A stretch of DNA of 49,287 nt from contig NZ_CP031320.1 of NCBI RefSeq assembly GCF_003355155.1, positions 7,420,967-7,470,253 of the forward strand, written 5' to 3'. Every line of letters begins with the position of its first letter. The stretch's first letter is position 1. Below the pieces are notes generated by a model. It saw only the letters and a program-made list of their open reading frames with translations, was not told the DNA's origin and made no database searches. A program made the position numbers and the translations under genes. Of this stretch, positions 26,043-34,522 are shown piece after piece. Source of the DNA: Streptomyces armeniacus. Its GTDB lineage: Bacteria; Actinomycetota; Actinomycetes; Streptomycetales; Streptomycetaceae.

Positions 26043-26885
26043 ATGGCCAGGGATCTCGAGACCGCGCTCCTGCGGTCCTTCGTCACCGTCGTACGGGCGG
26101 GCAGCATCAGCCGTGCCGCGGCCACGCTCGGACAGACCCAGCCCGCGCTGAGCCAGCAGGTGCGCAAGCTGGAGAGCGCCGTCGGCCGTCCGCTGCTGTA
26201 CCGGTCGCCGGCCGGCGTCTCGCTCACCCGTGCGGGGGAGGAGCTGCTGCCGTACGCCGAACGCATCCTCTCCCTCTCCGCACAGGCCCTCTCCGCGACC
26301 GGTCGCGTGCTCACCGGCCGCTGCGGCGTCGGCCTGCTCGAAGACCTCGCCGCGTCCCAGCTGCCGCAGGCCCTCGCCGATCTCGCCCTGCTGCATCCCG
26401 GCGCGACCCTGGAGGTGCTCAGCTGCTCCAACGCCGAGATGCGGGAGGCGTACGACGCGGGCCGCGTCCAGCTCGTGCTCGACGAGGCGCCGTACGTCCC
26501 CGGTACGCCGCGCTGGACCGTACGCCGCCCGCTGGTCTGGGCGCTCGGCAAAGGCGTCGACGTGACCGCCGATCCGCTCCCGGTGGTGCTGTTCTCGGAC
26601 GCGTGCGCGTGGCGTACGTCGGTGCTGGAGGCGATGGAACGGGCCGGGCGGCCCTGGCGGGTGGCCTTCGAAAGCAACAGCCTGGTCGGTGTCCTCGCCG
26701 CCGTACGGGCCGGACTCGGCGTCGCGGCGCTCCTCCCCACGAACATCGAACCGGCCATGGCCTGCCACGACCCGGACGCGCTCCCCGCACTGCCGGACGT
26801 CGAGTTCGCTCTCGCGCGCCACCCGCGGAGCGAAGGCGATCCGCTGATCGACGCCGTGGAGACCGCCCTGCGGCGCATGATCTGA
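26043..26885 (+). CDS. LysR-family transcriptional regulator
   Basis: A 280-aa LysR protein. The winged HTH is RAGSISRAAATLGQTQPALSQQVRKLESAVGRPLLYR, followed by a short effector domain ending in VAALLPTNIEPAMACHDPDALPAL. It is a little shorter than the usual ~300 residues. Divergent from the truncated MFS gene across a 73-bp AT-rich gap (GGTTAATTTGC, GCATAATCG), so it likely controls that exporter. Confidence 0.9.
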   Translation: MARDLETALLRSFVTVVRAGSISRAAATLGQTQPALSQQVRKLESAVGRPLLYRSPAGVSLTRAGEELLPYAERILSLSAQALSATGRVLTGRCGVGLLEDLAASQLPQALADLALLHPGATLEVLSCSNAEMREAYDAGRVQLVLDEAPYVPGTPRWTVRRPLVWALGKGVDVTADPLPVVLFSDACAWRTSVLEAMERAGRPWRVAFESNSLVGVLAAVRAGLGVAALLPTNIEPAMACHDPDALPALPDVEFALARHPRSEGDPLIDAVETALRRMI

Positions 26886-26989
26886 GCTCCCCGGCTGGTT
26901 CAACGCGATGCCGTCACGGCCTTCCCGGGTAAAATGGCCGGAATTGATCGCCTATCGATCCGGTACGTCTGCGAGCGAGAGCGGTGCGC

Positions 26990-28087
26990 ATGGTGGCAGC
27001 AGAGCTCCCTGTTTCGCCGGTCAGTTCACACAACGAGTGGGACCCGCTGGAGGAGATCATCGTCGGGCGCCTAGAAGGCGCCACGATCCCCTCCGACCAC
27101 CCCGTCGTCGCCTGCAACATCCCGCCCTGGGCGGCGCGCCTGCAAGGGCTGGCGGGCGGCTTCCAGTACCCGCGGGTGATGATCGAGCGGGCGCAGGAGG
27201 AGCTGGACGGGTTCATCGCCCTCCTGGAGTCCCTCGGCGTCACCGTACGGCGCCCGGACGCGGTCGACCACAGCCGCCGCTACGCCACCCCCGACTGGTC
27301 CTCCCGCGGCTTCTGCAACACCTGCCCGCGCGACAGCCTCCTCGTCGTCGGCGACGAGATCATCGAGACGCCCATGGCGTGGCCCTGCCGCTACTTCGAG
27401 ACGCACTCCTACCGCGAGATCCTCAAGGACTGCTTCCGGCGCGGAGCCCGCTGGACCGCTGCCCCGAAACCGCAGCTCACCGACGAACTCTTCGACGAGG
27501 AATTCCGTGTCCCCGAGCCCGGCGAGTCGATGCGCCACATCCTCACCGAGTTCGAGCCCGTATTCGACGCGGCCGACTTCACGCGCGCGGGCCGGGACCT
27601 GTTCGTCACGCGCAGCAACGTCACCAACGGCATGGGCATCGACTGGCTGCGCCGCCACCTCGGCCCCGGCTACCGCATCCACGAGATCGAGAGCAGTTGC
27701 CGCCGCCCCATGCACATCGACACGACGTTCGTCCTGCTCGCGCCGGGCAAGGTGCTGATCAATCCCGAGTACGTCGACCCCGACCGGCTGCCCGACGTAC
27801 TCCGCTCGTGGGACATCCTGACCGCCCCCGAGCCGAATCCGATCGACGAGCGCCTGCTCAAGCTCACTTCCATGTGCGGGAAATGGCTGAGCATGAACGT
27901 CCTCATGCTCGACGAGAAGCGCGTGATCGCGGAGCGGCACCACACGGGGATGCTGCGCGCCCTCGAACGCTGGGGCTTCGAGCCGATCCCGTGCGATCTC
28001 CTGCACTACGCGCCGTTCGGCGGCTCGTTCCACTGCGCGACCGTCGACCTGCGGCGGCGCGGCACGCTGGAGTCGTACTTCGACTGA
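26990..28087 (+). CDS. L-arginine amidinotransferase (AGAT/StrB-like)
   Basis: A 365-aa enzyme of the guanidino-modifying superfamily that transfers the amidino group of arginine to an amine acceptor. Catalytic residues line up: Cys349 in GGSFHCATVDLRRRG and His242 in RRPMHIDTTFVLLAPGKVLINPEYV, with an Asp in the EPVFDAADF region. The opening HNEWDPLEEIIVGR and RSNVTNGMGIDWLRRH are family hallmarks. The acceptor (glycine, an aminocyclitol, or another amine) cannot be read from sequence, and no aminoglycoside genes are adjacent. Start ATG at 26990; GTG at 26984 is an alternative. Confidence 0.88.
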   Translation: MVAAELPVSPVSSHNEWDPLEEIIVGRLEGATIPSDHPVVACNIPPWAARLQGLAGGFQYPRVMIERAQEELDGFIALLESLGVTVRRPDAVDHSRRYATPDWSSRGFCNTCPRDSLLVVGDEIIETPMAWPCRYFETHSYREILKDCFRRGARWTAAPKPQLTDELFDEEFRVPEPGESMRHILTEFEPVFDAADFTRAGRDLFVTRSNVTNGMGIDWLRRHLGPGYRIHEIESSCRRPMHIDTTFVLLAPGKVLINPEYVDPDRLPDVLRSWDILTAPEPNPIDERLLKLTSMCGKWLSMNVLMLDEKRVIAERHHTGMLRALERWGFEPIPCDLLHYAPFGGSFHCATVDLRRRGTLESYFD

Positions 28088-28209
28088 TGGGATCTGACCA
28101 GGATTCCCTCCCGGAACTGTAACGGTTCGCATACCCTGGGTGATGTCGTCAGAGGCAACTGCGGGCGCTGTGCCGCGCGTTGCCCGTTACCCGTTTCTCA
28201 GGGGGCCCC

Positions 28210-29055
28210 GTGGCCAACATCAAGCGACTCGACTCCGGGGCCTCGCCCCTCCACTACTTCGGCGCCGAGCTGCGGCTCAGGCGCAACGCGGCATCGCTCA
28301 CGTGCGATCAGCTCGGCGCGCAGCTCTACTGCACAGGGGCCCTCATCAGCCAGATCGAGACGGCTGTCAGGCACCCGACCGAGGACTTCATCCGCCGCGC
28401 CGACGATGCCCTGGGGGCGGAGGGCGCGCTGATGCGCATGTGGCCCCTGCTGAAACGGAGCCGGTTGCCGTACAAGCACCGGCAGATCGCCGAGCTGGAG
28501 TCGTCCGCGACGGGGATCTACGCGTTCCAGCCGCAACTGGTGCACGGGCTGCTCCAGACGCAGGCGTACGCGCGGGCGGTGCTCGGAGTTCTGGACCGCG
28601 AGAATCTGGACACGCGGATCGAGGCGTGGATGGCGCGGCAGCAAGTGCTGACCAGTGAAGAGCCCCCGATGTACTGGCTGGTGCTCAGCGAGGCGGTGCT
28701 GCACCAGGAGATCGGCGGCGCTGAGGTCATGCACGAGCAACTGACCCGCCTGTTGAGCTATGTGGACACCCGGCACGTACAGATCCAGGTGCTTCCGTGG
28801 GAAGTGGGAGCGCACACGGGAGTGGATGGCGGCTTTCGTCTCTATTCCTTCAAGGACCAGCCAGGCATCCTCTACAGCGATGGCTACGGTGCTCAACCCA
28901 CGGCCAATCCGGAGGAATTTGCAGACGTATCGCTCCGATACGATCTGCTGCGGGCCGCCGCCCTCTCCATCGAGGACTCGGCTCGGCTGATCGCCCGCGT
29001 GCTGGAGGAACGCTATGACCCACATCCCGAGACAGGCCAATTCCCGTTGGCGTAA
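28210..29055 (+). CDS. XRE-family helix-turn-helix regulator with DUF5753 domain
   Basis: A 281-aa actinobacterial regulator. N-terminal XRE HTH: FGAELRLRRNAASLTCDQLGAQLYCTGALISQIETAVRHPTEDFIRRAD. The C-terminal DUF5753 sensing domain is IYAFQPQLVHGLLQTQAYARAVL ... PMYWLVLSEAVLHQEIGG ... HVQIQVLPWEVGAHTGVDGGFRLYSF. GTG start at 28210. Its end overlaps the DUF397 gene by 41 bp, the usual arrangement of these pairs (Scr1/Scr2-like). They are often described as pleiotropic or toxin-antitoxin-like regulators of antibiotic production and development. Confidence 0.92.
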   Translation: MANIKRLDSGASPLHYFGAELRLRRNAASLTCDQLGAQLYCTGALISQIETAVRHPTEDFIRRADDALGAEGALMRMWPLLKRSRLPYKHRQIAELESSATGIYAFQPQLVHGLLQTQAYARAVLGVLDRENLDTRIEAWMARQQVLTSEEPPMYWLVLSEAVLHQEIGGAEVMHEQLTRLLSYVDTRHVQIQVLPWEVGAHTGVDGGFRLYSFKDQPGILYSDGYGAQPTANPEEFADVSLRYDLLRAAALSIEDSARLIARVLEERYDPHPETGQFPLA

Positions 29056-29281
29056 GTCGAGTTACAGCACGAACGACAACGGCGCGTGCGTCGAGTGCGC
29101 CACGCTCGGCGCCGCCGCCTGGCGCAAGTCCAGCTACAGCACCAATGACAACGGGGACTGCGTAGAGATCGCCGAGCTGTCCGCCGCCGTCGCCATCCGC
29201 GACTCCAAGAACCCCGGCGGCCCGCACCTCACCGTCTCCATCGAGGCGTTCGCCGCCTTCGTACGGGAGACGGCTGCCTGA
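29015..29281 (+). CDS. DUF397 protein with duplicated N-terminal motif
   Basis: An 88-aa DUF397 protein overlapping and presumably binding its XRE partner. The family motif WRKSSYS appears twice, each followed by TNDNG-x-CVE, with a 23-residue period. Then comes the single AVAIRDSKNPGGPHLTVSIEAFAAFV core. The duplicated half is unusual; the normal protein is ~60-70 residues. Start ATG is internal to the upstream gene. Confidence 0.9.
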   Translation: MTHIPRQANSRWRKSSYSTNDNGACVECATLGAAAWRKSSYSTNDNGDCVEIAELSAAVAIRDSKNPGGPHLTVSIEAFAAFVRETAA

Positions 29282-29293
29282 CAGCCGTACGTG

Positions 29294-29332
29294 GTGGCCC
29301 GCCGTACGCACTCAGCGCGCGTGGCGGGCCAC
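29294..29332. terminator. Bidirectional terminator-like stem
   Basis: GTGGCCCGCC (29294-29303) pairs perfectly with GGCGGGCCAC (29323-29332). It lies between the DUF397 stop and the convergent small membrane-protein gene, and covers that gene's last codons. Confidence 0.7.
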
Positions 29333-29566
29333 GTCTTTCCGCTTGGCGCGGGCGTTCAGCCCCAGTTCGACGGCCGTCGCCACGGCCACGCCCGCCGTCA
29401 GCGAGCCGAGGACCACGCGGCCGTCGCTCCATCCCGCTCCGCTCAGGTCGATGGCGACCCACGGGTACGTGAACCAGCCGACCGCCACCCAGCGGATGGC
29501 GCGCATGAAGCGCCGCTCGACGGCCCCGCCGCCCCAGCGGTCGCGCCCCGGCCCGAAGTCACCCAT
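29312..29566 (-). CDS. Small two-helix membrane protein
   Basis: An 84-aa protein. Two hydrophobic segments, AIRWVAVGWFTYPWVAIDL (~23-41) and GRVVLGSLTAGVAVATAVELGL (~49-70), are followed by a basic tail NARAKRKDVARHAR. ATG at 29566 chosen; the frame continues upstream without typical coding character. Family not recognised; small actinobacterial membrane proteins like this are common near XRE/DUF397 pairs. Confidence 0.6.
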   Translation of the reverse strand: MGDFGPGRDRWGGGAVERRFMRAIRWVAVGWFTYPWVAIDLSGAGWSDGRVVLGSLTAGVAVATAVELGLNARAKRKDVARHAR

Positions 29567-29821
29567 CGTTTCGAGTCTGCCACCCGGGGCCACGATGGAG
29601 GTACCGACGGGGGTTTCCGCGTCCTTCCGGTCGTGAAGTACGTGTGAGTTCACGCACAACTCGACCCCGGCGGAGGGGATTTCGTGTCCGGAACGGAACC
29701 CCGCCGCTCCGAATCTTCTCAGAGTGGGCACAAGCCACGTGCCAACGCACGGGCACCGGGACCGGCATGACCAGCCGGACGCGATCCCGGACTCTGCGAA
29801 GCAACACGGAAAGGCACCACC

Positions 29822-30049
29822 ATGAAGGATCTGTACGGAGACCTGTACGGCGAGGACCTGACCGGAGCAACCTGGGTCAGGCCGTGTGCCAGCCAGACGG
29901 AGATCTGTGTGGAGGTGGCCGCACTGAGCAACGGCGGCTGGGCCCTCCGCGACAGCAAGCGGCCCGACCTGCCCGCGCTGCGGTTCACGGAAGAGGAGAT
30001 CAGCCAGTTCATGCAGGAGGCCCCACGCCTCTTCGCCCGGGGTGAGTGA
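29822..30049 (+). CDS. Second DUF397-like protein
   Basis: A 75-aa protein with divergent DUF397 features: GATWVRPCASQTEICVEVAALSNGGWALRDSKRPDLPALRFTEEEISQFMQEA. The conserved C-V-E-V and R-D-S-K are retained but WRKSSYS is degraded to W-V-R-P-C. No adjacent XRE gene of its own; it may respond to the regulator at 28210. Confidence 0.8.
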   Translation: MKDLYGDLYGEDLTGATWVRPCASQTEICVEVAALSNGGWALRDSKRPDLPALRFTEEEISQFMQEAPRLFARGE

Positions 30050-30136
30050 ACAGCCCCGGCACAGACCCACGTACCCGCAACACCCGCCGCCGGTGCGGCG
30101 CGTACGCGAACGGAAGGCGGCAGAACGGGAGCCCTG

Positions 30137-30161
30137 CCGCACCGCACCGCACCGCACCGAA
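30137..30161 (+). repeat. (CCGCA)n pentanucleotide microsatellite
   Basis: Four perfect CCGCA units and a fifth variant, CCGAA, in the intergenic region upstream of the Endo-H-like gene. The copy number could vary by slippage. Confidence 0.7.
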
Positions 30162-30252
30162 CAGCGCCCGCCGGCGGCGGCCTTCGTGCAAACTGCATAG
30201 CGCTAGCGTCTCTTGCGCGTTCAACGCACCCCCCACCGACAGGAGCACGTTC

Positions 30253-31191
30253 ATGGCTTTTACCATCAGCCGACGCAGAGCCCTGACGGCCATGCTCGCC
30301 GTCCCGGCCGCGGCGGCGGTCGCGGCGGGTGCCGCGGCGGCCGACAGCCCGGCGGCCACGCCCGCAGAGGACCCCGAGGCGGCGCCCAGGAAGGAAGGGC
30401 CGACCACGGTGGCGTACGTCGAGGTGAACAACCACAGCATGCTGAACGTCGGCAAGTACACGCTGGCCGGTGACGGCAGCAACGTGTTCGACGTCGCGAT
30501 CATCTTCGCCGCCAACATCAACTACGACACCGCGAAGCAGTCCGCGTACCTGCACTTCAACGAGAACGTGCAGAAGGTCCTCGACGACGCGGCCAACCAG
30601 ATCCGGCCGCTGCAGGACCAGGGCATCAAGGTGATGCTGTCGGTCCTGGGCAACCACCAGGGCGCGGGCTTCGCCAACTTCCCCTCCAAAGAGGCGGCTT
30701 CGGCGTTCGCCAAGGAGCTGTCCGATGCCGTCGAGAGGTACGGCCTGGACGGCATCGACTTCGACGACGAGTACGCCGCGTACGGGGAGAACGGCACCGG
30801 CCAGCCCAACGACAGCTCGTTCGTCCACCTGGTCACCGCGCTGCGCGACAACATGCCGGACGAGCTCATCTCGCTGTACGACATCGGCCCGTCGGCGGAC
30901 CGGCTGTCGTACGACGGCGTGGACCTGTCCACGAAGTTCGACTACTCCTGGAACCCGTACTACGGCACGTGGGCCGTTCCCGGCATCTCGCTGCCCAAGT
31001 CGCAGCTGTCCCCGGCGGCCGTCCACATCGGCGCCACGGACACGGGCACGGTGACGGAGCTCGCCCAGCGCACCAAGAGCGAGGGCTACGGCGTGTTCCT
31101 CACCTACAACCTGGACGGCTCGAACCGGCAGGACGACGTGTCGAGCTTCACGAAGGAGCTGTACGGCAGCGACGCCGTCTACAAGCCGTAG
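30253..31191 (+). CDS. Secreted endo-beta-N-acetylglucosaminidase, Endo H type (GH18)
   Basis: A 312-aa GH18 enzyme that cleaves the chitobiose core of high-mannose N-glycans. The N-terminal export signal has SRRRALTAM followed by a hydrophobic Ala/Val stretch to about residue 30 (twin-Arg-like). The catalytic motif is D166-G-I-D-F-D-D-E173, with E173 as acid. VAYVEVNNHSMLNVGKY and FDYSWNPYYGTW are characteristic of Endo H. ATG with AGGAGC ribosome site. Length matches S. plicatus Endo H precursor. Confidence 0.95.
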   Translation: MAFTISRRRALTAMLAVPAAAAVAAGAAAADSPAATPAEDPEAAPRKEGPTTVAYVEVNNHSMLNVGKYTLAGDGSNVFDVAIIFAANINYDTAKQSAYLHFNENVQKVLDDAANQIRPLQDQGIKVMLSVLGNHQGAGFANFPSKEAASAFAKELSDAVERYGLDGIDFDDEYAAYGENGTGQPNDSSFVHLVTALRDNMPDELISLYDIGPSADRLSYDGVDLSTKFDYSWNPYYGTWAVPGISLPKSQLSPAAVHIGATDTGTVTELAQRTKSEGYGVFLTYNLDGSNRQDDVSSFTKELYGSDAVYKP

Positions 31192-31463
31192 CGCCGCTGC
31201 CGCCTGTCACCGGCGTCCGGCAGGGCGAGGAGCGGATGGACGTCCTGGTCCGCTCCCACCTGTCGGACGCGCGGTCGGCCGATGCGGCGCGCGACCCGCT
31301 GACGAGGGCCGCCGCCGCGGGTTCGCACATGTGCCGTACGAACGGTCGCGTCTCCCCTCCCTGAGACCTAAAGTGGCGGATATCACATGAATCCGAGGCG
31401 TACCCCTGCGCCCCGGCGTTCTCTCGCATGCCGCGTACACCTCGTACGGCCCAGGGAGGGCTC

Positions 31464-32051
31464 ATGACACGCGTCTCGATCACGGTGGACGGCACGACGT
31501 ACGAGGACGAGGTGGAGCCGCGGCTGCTCCTCGTGCACTACCTGCGGGACCGGCTGGGGGTGACCGGTACGCCCGTCGGGTGCGACACCGGGAACTGCGG
31601 GGCGTGCACGGTCGACGTCGACGGGGAGAGCGTCAAGAGCTGCTCCGTGCTCACCGTCCAGGCCGACGGCGGGGACGTCACCACCGTCCAGGGGCTGGCC
31701 GACGGCGAGGAGTGGCACCCGCTGCAGAAGGCGTTCCACCAGCAGCACGCGCTCCAGTGCGGGTACTGCACCCCCGGCATGATCATGGCCGCCCGCGACC
31801 TGCTGCGGGAGAACGCGCACCCCACCCCGGACGAGGTCAGGGAGGGGCTGGAGGGCAACCTCTGCCGCTGCACCGGCTACCAGAACATCGTGCGCGCCGT
31901 GCTCGCCGCCTCCGCCGAGATGGAGCGGCAGGCGGGCGCGCCGGAGCCCGGCAAGGCCGCGGGCTCACCGGAAGGCTCACCGGACGGTGGCCCGCCGGGC
32001 GCACCGGCGTCCGGCAGCGCCGCGCCGAGCGGGCAGGAGGCGTCCGTATGA
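31464..32051 (+). CDS. coxS: CO/xanthine dehydrogenase-type small subunit (2Fe-2S)
   Basis: A 195-aa iron-sulfur subunit. The plant-type [2Fe-2S] site is GCDTGNCGACTVDVDG plus a later Cys, and the second cluster is QCGYCTPGM ... NLCRCTGYQNIVRA. A ~35-residue Gly/Pro/Ser tail extends beyond the normal end. ATG with AGGGAGGG ribosome site. First gene of coxSLM-D-E; ATGA overlap with coxL (32048-32051). Confidence 0.93.
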   Translation: MTRVSITVDGTTYEDEVEPRLLLVHYLRDRLGVTGTPVGCDTGNCGACTVDVDGESVKSCSVLTVQADGGDVTTVQGLADGEEWHPLQKAFHQQHALQCGYCTPGMIMAARDLLRENAHPTPDEVREGLEGNLCRCTGYQNIVRAVLAASAEMERQAGAPEPGKAAGSPEGSPDGGPPGAPASGSAAPSGQEASV

Positions 32052-34522
32052 CCACCGAGGAGATGGCACCCGGCGACGCACGCGACACACACGAGGTCGG
32101 CCGCTCCCGCGCGCGCCGCGAGGACGCCCGCCTGGTCACCGGCCAGACCAACTGGACCGACAACATCGCCATGCCCGGCATGCTCCACCTCGCGCTGTTG
32201 CGCAGCCCGATGGCGCACGCCCGTATCGACCGCGTCGACGTGTCGCCCGCACTCGAACGGCCAGGGGTGATCGCCGCGTTCAGCGGTCGCGACCTCGCCG
32301 ACGAGCTGGGTTCGCTGCCGTGCGCCTGGCCGGTCACCGAGGACATCGTGCTGCCCGACCACCCGCCGCTCGCCGTGGACGAGGTGCGGTACGTGGGCGA
32401 CCCGGTCGCCGTCGTCGTCGCCCGCGACCGGTACGCCGCGGCGGACGCGCTGGAGGCGGTGGACGTGGACTACACGCCGCTGTCACCCGTACTCGACCTG
32501 GAGGACGCGCTCGCCGACGGCGCCCCCCTCGTCCACTCCGACAAGGGCACCAACCGCTGCTACACCTGGCCGCTGGCCAACGGCGACTGGGACGCGGCGA
32601 AGGCACGCGCCGACGTCGTCGTACGCCGCCGCTTCCACCACCAGCGGCTGATCCCCTCCGCGATGGAGCCGCGCGCGGTGGTCGTCACGCCGCTGGCGGC
32701 GGCCGGCGAGTACACGGTGTACTCGGCGACGCAGATCCCGCACATCCTCAAGACGATGCTCGCCATGATCACCGGCATCCCCGAGCAGAAGCTGCGCGTC
32801 GTCGCCCCCGACGTGGGCGGCGGCTTCGGCAGCAAGCTCCAGGTGTACGGGGAGGAGGCGCTCGCGCTGGTCGTCGCCAAGCGGCTGGGCCGCCCCGTCA
32901 AGTGGACCGAGACCCGCTCCGAGGGCGCGCAGGCCACCCACCACGGCCGCGGGCAGATCCAGGACATCGAGATCGCGGCCGACCGTGACGGCAAGCTGCT
33001 CGGCCTCAAGGTCGACCTGCTCGCGGACATGGGCGCGTATCTGATGCTCGTCACGCCCGGCATCCCGATCCTGGGGGCCTTCATGTTCCCGGCGATCTAC
33101 AAGATGGACGCCTACTCCTTCGAGTGCACCGGCGTGTTCACCACCAAGACGCCGACGGACGCGTACCGCGGCGCGGGCCGCCCCGAGGCGACGTTCGCCA
33201 TCGAGCGCGTCATGGATGAGCTGGCCGCCGAGCTGCGCATCGACCCCGTGGAGCTGCGCCGCCGGAACTGGATCCGGCGCGAGGAGTTCCCGTACACGAG
33301 CATCGCGGGGCTCACGTACGACAGCGGCGACTACGAGTCGGCCACCGAGAAGGCGCTCGGCCTCTTCGGCTACGACGACCTGCGCGACGAGCAGCAGGCC
33401 CGGCACGAGTCGGGCGATCCCGTACGGCTCGGCATCGGCGTCTCCACGTACACCGAGATGTGCGGCCTGGCGCCCAGCCGGGTGCTGCGCGACCTGCGGT
33501 ACGCGGCGGGCGGCTGGGAGGCCGCCACCATCCGCATGCTGCCGACCGGCAAGGTCGAGGTCATCACCGGCACCAGCCCGCACGGCCAGGGCCACGTGAC
33601 GTCCTGGAGCCAGATCGCGGCGGACGTGCTGGGCGTGCCGTTCGAGGACGTCGAGGTGCTGCACGGCGACACGAAGGTCGCGCCGCAGGGCATGGACACG
33701 TACGGCTCGCGTTCGCTCGTGGTGGGCGGCGTCGCGGTGCACCACGCGGCGGGCAAGGTGGTGGAGAAGGCCCGCAGGGTCGCCGCGCATCTGCTTGAAG
33801 CGAGCGAGGAGGACCTGGAGTTCGCGGGCGGCGCGTTCACGGTGCGGGGCTCGCCGGAGGCGCGGAAGACGATCCAGGAGGTGGCGTTCGAGACGTTCTC
33901 GTCGCACGACCTGCCGGACGGCATGGAGCCGACGATCAACGCCGAGCACGTCATCGACCCGGAGAACTTCTCGTACCCGCACGGCACCCACCTGTGCGCC
34001 GTCGAGGTCGACACCGAGACGGGGCGGGTGAGCATCCGGTCGTACGTGTGCGTGGACGACGTCGGCAAGGTCATCAACCCGGTGATCGTCGAGGGCCAGG
34101 TGCACGGCGGGCTGGCGCAGGGCATCGCGCAGGCGCTGTACGAGGAGGCCGTGTACGACGCCGACGGCAACCCCGTCTCCGGCACCCTCGCCGACTACCT
34201 GGTGCCGTCCGCGCCCGACCTGCCGGACTTCGTCACCGACCGCACCGAGACCCCCGCCACCTCGAACCCGCTGGGCGTCAAGGGCGTCGGGGAGGCGGGC
34301 ACCATCGCCTCCACACCCGCCGTGGTCAACGCGATCGTGGACGCGCTCCGGCCGCTGGGCGTCACGGAGGTACGGATGCCCTGCACACCGGAACGGGTGT
34401 GGCGGGCAGTACGGGAGGCACAGGCAGCGGGCTCAGCACAGGCGGCCGGTTCCGGAGCAGACACGGCTGACACGGCTGGCACGGCACAGACGACAGGCTC
34501 GGCGAAGGGCGGTGCGGCATGA
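32048..34522 (+). CDS. coxL: Form-II CO-dehydrogenase-like molybdenum hydroxylase, large subunit
   Basis: An 824-aa molybdopterin-cytosine-dinucleotide enzyme. The active-site loop is A372-Y-R-G-A-G-R378, the form-II signature, not the AYXCSFR of true aerobic CO dehydrogenase. The Mo-ligand region GGGFGSKLQVYGEE and the catalytic Glu loop GVKGVGEAGTIAS are present. It probably oxidises an aromatic, purine or aldehyde-like substrate rather than CO. A ~35-residue Ala/Gly/Thr tail ends the protein. ATGA overlaps on both sides show a tight operon. Confidence 0.93.
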   Translation: MTTEEMAPGDARDTHEVGRSRARREDARLVTGQTNWTDNIAMPGMLHLALLRSPMAHARIDRVDVSPALERPGVIAAFSGRDLADELGSLPCAWPVTEDIVLPDHPPLAVDEVRYVGDPVAVVVARDRYAAADALEAVDVDYTPLSPVLDLEDALADGAPLVHSDKGTNRCYTWPLANGDWDAAKARADVVVRRRFHHQRLIPSAMEPRAVVVTPLAAAGEYTVYSATQIPHILKTMLAMITGIPEQKLRVVAPDVGGGFGSKLQVYGEEALALVVAKRLGRPVKWTETRSEGAQATHHGRGQIQDIEIAADRDGKLLGLKVDLLADMGAYLMLVTPGIPILGAFMFPAIYKMDAYSFECTGVFTTKTPTDAYRGAGRPEATFAIERVMDELAAELRIDPVELRRRNWIRREEFPYTSIAGLTYDSGDYESATEKALGLFGYDDLRDEQQARHESGDPVRLGIGVSTYTEMCGLAPSRVLRDLRYAAGGWEAATIRMLPTGKVEVITGTSPHGQGHVTSWSQIAADVLGVPFEDVEVLHGDTKVAPQGMDTYGSRSLVVGGVAVHHAAGKVVEKARRVAAHLLEASEEDLEFAGGAFTVRGSPEARKTIQEVAFETFSSHDLPDGMEPTINAEHVIDPENFSYPHGTHLCAVEVDTETGRVSIRSYVCVDDVGKVINPVIVEGQVHGGLAQGIAQALYEEAVYDADGNPVSGTLADYLVPSAPDLPDFVTDRTETPATSNPLGVKGVGEAGTIASTPAVVNAIVDALRPLGVTEVRMPCTPERVWRAVREAQAAGSAQAAGSGADTADTAGTAQTTGSAKGGAA

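Noticed and set aside
24842..26878. 678-residue frame on the minus strand around the MFS gene
   Set aside because: Only 24882-25969 resembles a transporter. The N-terminal part is antisense to the LysR gene and the C-terminus is adapter.
31580..34522. CoxL start as early as 31580
   Set aside because: That frame overlaps coxS completely; the ATGA overlap at 32048 and the homologous start fit better.
32048..34522. True aerobic CO dehydrogenase (form I)
   Set aside because: The active-site loop is AYRGAGR rather than AYXCSFR.
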